Of a DNA stretch of 41,055 bases, positions 32,909-41,055 are shown in pieces. The notes beneath the pieces were generated by a model, which was not told the origin of the DNA, searched no databases, and saw nothing but the letters and a program-made list of their open reading frames with translations. Location: the NCBI GenBank assembly GCA_900095095.1, contig FMBT01000589.1, forward strand, positions 1 through 41,055, in the 5' to 3' direction. The number at the start of each line of letters is the position of its first letter. Positions within the stretch are counted from its first letter, which is position 1. The stretch comes from Fragilariopsis cylindrus CCMP1102. Lineage: Eukaryota; Bacillariophyta; Bacillariophyceae; Bacillariales; Bacillariaceae. The translations under genes were made by a program, and so were the position numbers.

Positions 32909-35016
32909 TTACACCGTCCTTGCCGTCGAAATTGCAGCGGGACAGCGAGAAGGGGAGCGCCGGAGCAGACAAAAAATGGTATCAATGAATATATTCTGAT
33001 CCATTGAAGCCATCATGAATGGATAGAGACCAGTGACAGGATCCCTTTGGTCTACGCATTCCGGATAGAGCTCAATAAGTTTTTCGACGATAGCGTGGCG
33101 CGACGTTTGTATTTCTTCCCCTGAGAAATGTTTTTGCTCGCTATTATCGCCATAGCCTCTTGAATGATCTAGCACATAATGCAACGGCAATCGAACAGCT
33201 TGGCATTTTACCCTGCATTGCTCTGCGCATGTATCTAGCAGCTTGAACACAAACGATCGCCACTGGTTAATTATACTTGGAGAAGACGAAGAAATGTAAC
33301 TTTGTGTCATGCTACCACACAGAGCATGGTGAATTGGAAGCATTCCCCGCTCTCCTTTCTCCATGACTTCCTCAGGACGGAGCCAAAGGAATAGTTCCAA
33401 TATTGGAAGAGGAAGAGTTGGAGAATAAGGCGCACAAAGACTGCATGCATCGGCAAGTCTAGCGGGTGTAGATACTTCCGTACCCAAGACAGATTCAGTA
33501 GAAGCTGCTGCTCGGATGAGTAAAGAGATTCGGTCTATAAGGCATCCAAATGTCTCCTTGGCTTCTTCTTCCCTACTGTCAACTTTAGACTCGTCTCCTG
33601 TGATTGCAGAAGGATAATTTTTCATGACCTGGTCTACAGACTCTTTCAGCAATTCTGTGTAGTATTCATCTTGCTTAAAGCAATGCCTTCGTACTCCAGT
33701 AGCTTCTAATGGATAAAAAGTACGAGCAGTATAAAAGCTACCACTACCAGACTCAATGTGACGAACCCATTCTAAGTCTACAGGAGTGTACCCCGAGTTA
33801 TTTACTGACCAAATCAAAGGGTTTCCGATAATTGCTGGGCTTCGTCCTTCGTCTCCTCCAAAGACGAGTTTCTGTGACACTGACAGTCCGTTCTACAATC
33901 ATGCCTAGCACGTGCAAAGGAACACCCACACTACAGGCAACATGGAGAGGTAAGTCTCCGTAAGAATTTCTAACCTTCATCATATCGTTGGAAGAGTCTC
34001 TTCTGAGCAACTCCTGGATTAAAGGTTCAAAGTTACCATAGTTGCGCAAAGCCACATGGAGCGGGGCACACCCAGTCAATCTAGAACTTTGGTGAGAAGA
34101 TTAGGATCGTCATCGAGGAGAAGTTTGGTTACTTTTAACACTCGTTGGAAACGCGAGTTCTCATTATCGAGTCGTTGGTTTTTTCTCCACAGAGACGATT
34201 TAAGCATCTTGTCGGAAGTTGAGACAGAATGAAACGAGTTTCCCATAGTAAGAAGGCGAATCAAAGGTGACGCATGATTTTTAGAAGACTGGAACTTATA
34301 TGGTTTAGTTAGAACAAATTTCTCTATCATCTCAATGGAACAGAATGAGGAATCAAGCTGAACCGATGTCACCAAGTGATCTATTAGTGAGAGTCCGTTT
34401 CTATCTTTTAAGCGTAACGCAGCAGCCCCATCTGCGTATCGCGAGGTTGCATCCATGATGATTCCTAGTATTTTGCCCGTGCAACGATCATTTAGAATTG
34501 CGTCCCTTATAGGCGTATGACCAGAAATGAGCTGACTAGCACCGACTTGACTGGATTTGCATCAATCAGAGCCTTCACTACCGCTTTTACCTCTTCGGTC
34601 CCAATATCCTTTGAAGCACATACAATCCCAAGAGCGGTTTCTCGAAAAACAGGTCCATCGTGGTCGCCACTATTGATGGATTTGATTACTGCCCGCTTTA
34701 TCGAATGGCGATGAAGTACATTGTTATTCCCAGGATTGTCAATAGAAATAGGAACTAGATCAGCTTCGTCAGGATACCACTGACACCGACGGATAACTTC
34801 TTCCCATCTCTGCCCTCGACAAAGCTTCACTAGACAACTTTCGACATATGAAGGCACGATAATCACGCTTTCTTGTTTGCGCTTGATTGGTTTTCGTATA
34901 AATCTCGCCGAGTTTTTTGTAGACGGTGGACTTGACATCGTAGTTCTGGGATACGATTGGGACTGATCAAAGCGAATGAAACTCGCAAGACGATGCGGAC
35001 CATTGTATTCTTCCAT
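32909..35016 (-). CDS. Ankyrin-repeat-like protein, about 700 residues, split over frames
   Basis: Starts at ATG 35016 (MEEYNGPHRLASFIRFDQSQ). Ankyrin-like helices: RETALGIVCASKDIG with VKALIDANP; ISGHTPIRDAILND; LTGCAPLHVALRNYGNFEPL; YGDLPLHVACSVGVPLHVLG; MLPIHHALCG; VRLPLHYVLDHS; VVDQRDPVTGLYPFMMA-type end. This spaced-repeat style with long inserts is common in diatom genomes; no partner or function is known. Frame changes: near 34543 and at 34078-34080 (each as if one base is missing; the second restores VLDLTGCAPLH) and near 33870 (one extra base, between SVTET and LVFGGDEG). Conservation on both sides of each break argues for one continuous gene. No signal peptide or membrane segment is seen. 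Confidence 0.72.
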
Positions 35017-35964
35017 CTTGAATAACAAGTATTTGATATTCTATTGTTTATTGTTTATTGTTGTTGCATGAACGAATTATCGAGGACCAGTCCTATTTCC
35101 TTTGCTATGCTCTTGTTATACGTACCTCTATTACCGAGGCGAAGAATTTTCTGCTACCTACCCAAATATGTGCTTATCACGGAACAAATTAAATCTAATC
35201 GATTTCTTTTGTTTTTAATTTTTATTCCTCCAGCGATAATTCCAGGCGTTATGTACTCTCAAGTTTTATTTGTGAAGAGACATCGCATAATTCCTTCTTA
35301 ATTCTTTTTTATGGCGATCTTCTGGCGAATGATAGCATAACAAATATTAGTATCGCTTTAGTACAGTTAGCAATCCAACGACTCGATTTTTTTCAATCAC
35401 GAGACGACATGCATTATTTATTTATGAGGTTTCATCACATACTGTACGGTATGTACTAACTATTATGCTTATGCTGCCATGATATTATGTCTGAATGTAA
35501 GACCTACTATGATATGAATCAGGATCGGTTATTTGTACAAGTACATTCTTGTGGTGACAATGAAGATATGATTTGGCCGTTGAAATTTCCATCATGGTCA
35601 TGGGACGTGGTGATGGACGGAATCTATTTTTTCTTTTCAAATCTGAATATATATATTTTTCTCTAGTATATTATTATTATTATGAGCGCTTTATCGCACT
35701 AGGATCGAAACTGCAACAAAAATTGTCACATTCACTTGGAGCATACCATACGGTATAGTGCAGTATACAGTATAGCTTCTCTGTAATTTTTATAAGATGT
35801 TATGGTCTTGATTACACAGTTTATGAGGCTGTTTCAGCTACAGAACATAGATATAGTATAGAAAAGTCGTACTTTCTACTACAGGTACTTTAATTACATA
35901 TCACATAAAACTACAACTAAACAAGAATATGTTTGTAATTATCATACATTATCCATTGAAATTA
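35017..35964. other. Intergenic region, 0.95 kb
   Basis: Between the start of the ankyrin gene and the 3' end of the glycosyltransferase gene. Contains TACTGTACGGTATGTAC near 35441-35457 and GCAGTATACAGTATAG near 35760-35775. The open stretches at 35044-35301 and 35573-35758 are hydrophobic by A/T bias and are not supported as genes. Confidence 0.45.
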
Positions 35965-37443
35965 TTATTGTATTCCGAACGGCTCTTCTATATAAACGTA
36001 GCCTTTTCCCGAATGGGTGTTACAGTGTCCATAAAAGTGTTCCGGTTGATAAGTACCCGGTCCTATTTCAGCACGGCCCCAACTCTGCTCGAGATCCGAT
36101 CGTATTCGATGCCATTGGTGGTGTAGTTTTCTGCATAATCTTTGTTGGATCACATCACTATCTTCAGGTAGACAAATCCAAGGCTTTTGGCAAAGTGTGA
36201 AATGGGCAGTTAAAATGTCCTCTAGAGGATGGGATCTACAATCTTCACATTCGTCTTCACCTGTCATACAATCGCCATTAACGATATCATTTACAGTTCG
36301 TTTGTTTCTTGGATTATCCGCCATTTGATTGACTGTACAACGGTCCAATTCTACCCCTTCACCTGGGTGGAGGAAGTCATAATAGTACGGAACGATACCC
36401 TGAAAGGTCATAGACCCGTAGAAAACTCCAGTTTGTCCTCCCCATCCCCCACTTTCTCGGAAGTCTCCCTTTCGAATAATTTCTACGAATTCATTATATA
36501 CATCAAGGTCAGGTCTCAATATCAAAAATCCACCCTGTACTGATCTGTTTTTCTTCTTTCTTCCTCCGCCCATATTATAATCACGAGTGAACATCGCATT
36601 GACCTTTTTAGGACTGGGTTCGTCCTTCCACATGATGGGAACGTCAGATACGTCATAGGATGAAGAATCATCTGCTAACATCCAATCGAAGAGATAATCC
36701 AACGGATTTAATACTAAGTATCTAGATCCATATGAACGATTATCGGATGTTGTGTAATGTGTACGCCTCAAGTTTGACCAATTCTTTTTCACCACAACAT
36801 CCATTTTTATGAATTTTTGATTTTAAATACTCTCCCTGTATGTCTTTCACCGCAACGGGTGTTTCTCGTTCGACTAATTCGTACCCTAAACTTTCTAATG
36901 TCTTTGCACATTTAATTGCATCGGGATGGTATATCGCATACATTTTATAATTATACCGTCCGTTCATATTGCCACGAATCGACGCTAAGTGGATACTATG
37001 CATCAGGACTGCCGCACCTTCTGTTATTGGATCGACTCCACATCCTGTTATAGTTACGGCCCAACCAATCGTGACGGCATCTCCTCCTCCACCATTATTA
37101 TTTTTGCTTTGTTATGTTGTTGTATCGCTGACACGGGCGCTTGTTCGTAGTCTTGTTCATTCGCACCCAATCTTTCAACGGCTACTTTATCGTATTCGTC
37201 ATGTTGGATTTCCTGCTGTTGTTGGTCAATTCCGATCACCTTCTTCTCCATCGTCGCGGCACCTCCTCCACCGCGCACACTGGGAATTTGCTGCTGCTGC
37301 TGCTGCTGTTGATTCCCGATCACCGTCAAGAAACTAACTACGTAAACTACTACGAGTAATATCACAAATCCCACAGAAAGTAACTTTATAGACATCATTC
37401 CTATTATTGGACGTGATTGTCCATTTTTCCGTCGAACTTTCAT
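35965..37443 (-). CDS. Type II membrane glycosyltransferase (GT8/GT32-like fold), split over frames
   Basis: Golgi-type nucleotide-sugar transferase. ATG at 37443; short basic cytosolic tail, one signal anchor (KLLSVGFVILLVVVYVVSFL, about residues 20-40), a Gln-rich stem, then the catalytic domain: DAVTIGWAVTITGCGVDPIT, VLMHSIHLASIRGNMNGRYN, YKMYAIYHPDA, VKLEAYTL, the metal-binding HPIIVHMDLDT (DxD), LVLNPLDYLFDWML, FLILRPDLDVYNEFVEIIRK and WGGQTGVFYGSMTFQGIVPY. Three one-base losses break it: near 37083 (GAGGAG run, before DAVTIG), 36756 (between EAYTL and HPIIV) and 36717 (between DLDT and LVLN). So the DxD motif sits alone in the third frame for about 40 bp. All three are repaired by one base in a short run, so error is more likely than decay. 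It shares a divergent promoter with the aldo-keto reductase. Confidence 0.75.
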
Positions 37444-38016
37444 TGTTGTATTTGTTAATTGCAACAAGAATAAAAATGATTGATGAATGAATTTTTCACA
37501 CCAAAAACGACCAAATTAAACGATTGATTTTCTGCGGACGAGACAAAGAATAAATCGCGAAATGAACTGCAGAAGGTGAATCCAGAATGGTTCTTCGCTA
37601 AGTTCTATGTGTATGATGGAGAGTATTTATTCAGAATTTTTAGGGTGAGAGATTCATGCATGAGCTGCTGTTTTATTTCTTATGCTCCTTTAGATTTTCA
37701 TTGTTGTCATCATAGGTTTTCGGTCATAGGACTAAGGTAAATGAACACTATCATAGTACCATGCATATATACTTTAGCACAACGACAAGAATCAAATCAA
37801 GATTAAATCTTTTTCTATTTATTTAGTTCACTTGTTCACTAAACTCTCTTTCTCTCTCTAATTTGAAGTTCACGTAACTCTACTCTTGCATTATATATAT
37901 GGTATTGGTATTTGTTTGACAACCAAAACTTTTGATTTGCGTATTCCATACTTAAATATCTGACTGCACTATCAAAACATATCCTTCTTAATTCCAGATT
38001 CATTCGATTTAGACTT
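37444..38016. promoter_or_regulatory. Divergent promoter, glycosyltransferase / aldo-keto reductase
   Basis: About 570 bp between two outward start codons. It contains TTTCGGTCATAGG near 37718, CTTTCTCTCTCT near 37848-37859 and an AT tract (TATATATATGG, 37892-37902). The minus-strand open stretch 37839-38060 has no supporting features. Confidence 0.4.
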
Positions 38017-39144
38017 ATGCGATCCCCATCCTTCGCCTTGCTCGTCACCGCTAGCGTCACATCGACATCACGTCTTGCCTCTTCTTTTCTTACTACCAGT
38101 TGCAGTACCGCATCCCGTCAATCATCGGCATCGTCACTGTTATTTTCACGACACCATAACACCTTAAGGATGTCGTCATCGTTGTCATCATCCCTTATCA
38201 ACGCACCAACAATTCCCCTGCGAAATGGAATGGTACATCCCACTATAGGTTTCGGTACCTACAAAGTAGGATTTATACCTGCATCCGCCTCAACGGTCAC
38301 TGAATCTGACAAAGCAGGAATGGAACGAACGGCATCAGAATGTATAAGGACGCATTAGATTGTGGTTACAGATTTTTAGAATGCGCACAATTTTATGGCA
38401 ACGAACATGAGGTCGGTGCTGCTATCGCTGCGTCTGGTGTTAGTAGAGAAGATTTATTCATTTGTTCAAAGGTATGGACAACAACAATCGAAGAAGGCCC
38501 AGATGCTGTTGAAAAACAATTTGAAAAAACATTGTCAGACCTAGGAACTGATTACATCGATTTATATCTAATCCATTGGCCGGTTCCTGGCAAACATGTT
38601 GAAGCCTACAAAAGATTACAAGAATTGAAAAATGCCGGTAAGATCAAGGGGATTGGAGTGAGTAATTATGCATGGGAGGGACTATCTCGAATTGAAAGAG
38701 GCAGATGGAGTAACGGATTTTCCCGTTGTGAATCAAACTGAGATCAATCCGTTCTTATATCGAAAAAATACAATCCAAAAATTCACTGATGAAGGTGTGG
38801 TGTTACAATCCTATCGCAGTTTGCGTGACGGGAAGGCATTCAATGATCCCACCCTAATAAAGATTGCATCTGCTAAGGGCAAAACGGTAGCTCAAATTTT
38901 AGGACGATGGTGTCATCAAAGTGGGTTCGTGTACATACCTAAATCTGTAAAGAAGGAACGGATGATAGAAAATGCTCAAATTTTTGACTTTGAATTGTCC
39001 GAAGATGATATGAATGAACTGAATGGATTAACAACACCCGAGGCATTGGAAACTTTTAAAGACTTGTACCGCAAATGTGTCAATCGTGATACCAGCAAGG
39101 ATGGAACTATGGAAGGTGTTAAGATGGATATCACCATTGATTAA
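38017..39144 (+). CDS. Aldo-keto reductase, with leader and two frame breaks
   Basis: NADPH-dependent carbonyl reductase of the AKR superfamily. ATG 38017 opens a Ser/Thr-rich 60-residue leader (MRSPSFALLVTASVTSTSRL), probably organellar targeting. Barrel: MVHPTIGFGTYKVG; DALDCGYRFLECAQFYGNEH (catalytic Tyr in FYGNE); EDLFICSKVWTT (Lys); DYIDLYLIHWPVPG (His); KIKGIGVSNYAW; VVNQTEINPFLYRK; GVVLQSYRSL; and the cofactor region FVYIPKSVKKERMIENAQIF. The tetrad Asp is replaced by Glu (RFLEC where RHIDT is usual). One base appears missing at the AA near 38346 (before KDALDCG), and one extra G is present in the GGG at 38678-38680 (YAWE then DYLELK). Ends IDFELSEDDMNELNGL-like, then MDITID. Probably intact in reality. 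Confidence 0.85.
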
Positions 39145-39730
39145 TAATTTCTTTTTTTGAATACAAGTACTATTGAATACTATTACTATTTTTTTCTCTT
39201 TTCTTCAACAATTTGCACGTTGATATTGTATTGACATATATTATGAAGATATGAGTAGCCCAAATCCCGCCAGATAAATTGTCAGTGAAGTAAGAACATT
39301 TTTTTTTTTAAATTTTGGAATAAAGCTCCAAATATTTTGTTCAGTAAATATTTTTTATAACACATACAGTTTGGATGCATACTAGTAGTGCACATAGTCT
39401 GATTCTCTCTAAAAGATCTATCTCTATCTGTGCCATCAAGCTGATTGTTGCTAATGATGATTAAGCATAGACAGCTTTCCTTCCTTCTAAAAAAGTACAG
39501 CAGTTTATTTGGCGTTTCAGATGAAAACGAGTCCCGCGTGACTGTATACGTAATTTTTGAAATTAATGAAGTAATAGCTAATCTTATATATAATTCCGTA
39601 ACGACAAACAAAACACAAACGACAAATATCAACAAATAGAAACAACAACAACGAGACAAAACATAAAACATAAAACCGTTAACTTAGTTTTCCATCCGTC
39701 GCAAAGATAAATAACTTTACTGAATAGAAG
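39145..39730. other. Intergenic, aldo-keto reductase 3' flank and GLE1 promoter
   Basis: About 585 bp. An A/T-rich tract with T9-T10 runs lies near 39190 and 39300. Both strands contain only short stop-limited frames. No gene seen. Confidence 0.4.
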
Positions 39731-41055
39731 ATGCCACGATTTAGCTTATCGGAAGAATCAGGCGAGGACGACGTAGAGAGCGAAGAAGAAATTGAGCCGG
39801 CTCATCCAATCGGTTTTGGGTCGTCGTCTCCTTGGGGAAAAACTTGGTTTTCGTTAGATCCTCCTTCGCAATCTTCCTACATATCCGGTCGAACGAAGTA
39901 CGGGTTGGATGATGACGACGGCGATGATGATGATGATCAAAACAAAATATTCGTCCAATCTTATCCACCTTTATCATCGTACATTCGATCGGATCAAGTA
40001 TCGACGACAGCTTTGCTCCAACTAGACCGAGAATCAAATCGACAACAACAGGAGCAACGGAATCTCTTAAGGGAACACGATGACGACGATCTCTACTATA
40101 GCGGCGATGACGAAGATGGAGATGATGAAAATAGTGACGTAGCATTGCTCTTTCTCCGAGAACAAAAATCATCGCCCATGACTCCTCGTTTGACGTCCGC
40201 CATGCGAAAGGCGCTGTCAGTCGCATCAACACCCCCCTCGATGCAACAAAAAGAAGAGCAATTGAACATGACATCCAAAGACGCGTTGAATTGGAACGTC
40301 AAAGAATCGACGATGAATGTCGTCGGAACAACGAAATACTTGGTGAACTTGTACTACAAAGTAAACGCGAGGCAGATGTTATATTGAAAAAACAACAAGC
40401 CGAAGATGAACGAACTCGTATGGAGCAAAAAGCAAAGGATGAACGAGACCGAAAGATTCGTGAACAGGCTGAAAAATCAGCCAAGATTCTCAAGGCAAAG
40501 GAAGATCAAGAAGCGTCGGATAAGCAACAAGTGGTACAAAAGCAACAAGAGTCTAATGCCCTTGAGGCGGCGGAGAAAGAAAGACGACAACAAGAAAAAC
40601 AAGCTAAGGCGAAAAGGCGGTAGAACACATCGATAAGGCAAAGAAGATGGTGGGTCAACTGGAACAAGTGAGGGCGTCAGTAGAACCATTCGAAAAAAAC
40701 AAGGCCGTTGGAAAGCGGCGGCTTGGAATGAAAAAGATTGCTAAAGGAAAGGTCAACACGCTCAACGACAATCCCCAAAAAATTCGAGAGGTGGCAACGG
40801 AAATTTCACAGGCTGTTTCCAGGTACGAACAAGAAGACGAACAGGTCAAACAGCAGATCCAACAGGGTAACCCGGAATTTACAAAAGATATGGCAATTGG
40901 AAGACGGTACTTTGTGGATCTACTTGCTTCGACTGTCATGACACGAGTTCAAGCTGAATCCTTCGGGAAAAATCGGATGGATTCCCACTCGCTGCTATGG
41001 TCAGTATGGTGTCGGTTGAAACCAAACAATTAGTTAGCATCTTAGCTGCGCATAT
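39731..41055 (+). CDS. GLE1: GLE1-like nuclear pore mRNA export factor, partial, split over frames
   Basis: GLE1 activates the DEAD-box helicase DBP5 with IP6 at the cytoplasmic face of the pore, releasing mRNA. ATG 39731; acidic, Asp-rich N-terminus (about 1-170); a long charged coiled coil (RVELERQRIDDECRRNNEIL, then AEDERTRMEQKAKDERDRKI); then the start of the HEAT-like C-terminal domain: KINTLND-type KVNTLNDNPQKIREVATEIS, AIGRRYFVDLLASTVMTRVQ and, in the next frame, GFPLAAMVSMVSVETKQLVS. Each of these fits the GLE1 family. The gene runs off the window end, so roughly the last third is missing. Three apparent one-base losses: A5 at 40248-40252, A4 at 40612-40615, GG at 40975-40976. Each single-base repair keeps the coiled coil or domain continuous. 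Confidence 0.8.

Noticed and set aside
35044..35301. 85-codon hydrophobic open frame
   Set aside because: Composition follows from A/T bias; it has no conserved features.
29280..41055. Programmed ribosomal frameshifting or unusual genetic code as cause of the breaks
   Set aside because: No shared slippery motif or downstream structure, both directions occur, and conserved genes such as RPL5 and BMS1 use ordinary reading with normal stops.
1..41055. CRISPR array, transposon ends, viral genes
   Set aside because: No regularly spaced repeats, transposase or reverse transcriptase motifs, long terminal repeats or viral genes were seen.

Overview
The window looks like nuclear DNA of a photosynthetic stramenopile, most probably a diatom. 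It is AT-rich, with short GT-AG introns and proteins full of Asn, Asp, Ser and Gln runs. The gene content fits: an HSF-type factor, ankyrin proteins, a thylakoid-lumen DUF1499 protein with a bipartite leader and twin arginine, a phytochelatin synthase and an Rh-type ammonium transporter relic. The genus cannot be read from the sequence. I see no rRNA, tRNA, transposon, virus or CRISPR array.

Layout. 1-7 kb: heat-shock-factor protein (+), TMEM18 (-), RPL5 (+), membrane RING-H2 E3 ligase (-). 7-11.6 kb: possible tiny gene (+), TDA3-like FAD oxidoreductase (-, one frame break), decayed Rh-type ammonium transporter (+), DUF1499 lumen protein (-). 12-20 kb: phytochelatin synthase (+), Mn superoxide dismutase (+), BMS1 ribosome-biogenesis GTPase (-). 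20-27 kb: PEX19 (+, one frame break), broken ankyrin gene (-), two-helix membrane protein of unknown function (+), ferric reductase/NADPH oxidase-like protein (-). 27.2-29.3 kb: gene-free, with three TGACGTCA palindromes. 29.3-41 kb: ubiquitin-specific protease (+), large ankyrin protein (-), GT8/GT32-like glycosyltransferase (-), aldo-keto reductase (+), and GLE1 (+, runs off the window). Every gene in this last block is split into several reading frames.

Genes alternate strand with compact divergent promoters and close convergent ends, and there are no operons. Loose themes are metal and redox stress (HSF, phytochelatin synthase, MnSOD, ferric reductase-like) and ribosome supply (RPL5 plus its assembly factor BMS1), but the neighbourhood itself does not show co-regulation.

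The strongest window-wide signal is about twenty frame breaks. Most equal the loss of one base, often in a short homopolymer. They are concentrated in some genes, while about 13 kb of other coding sequence is clean. Consensus error is the leading explanation for most. The Rh-type locus also lacks internal transmembrane segments, and one ankyrin gene carries an in-frame stop, so those two look like real pseudogenes.
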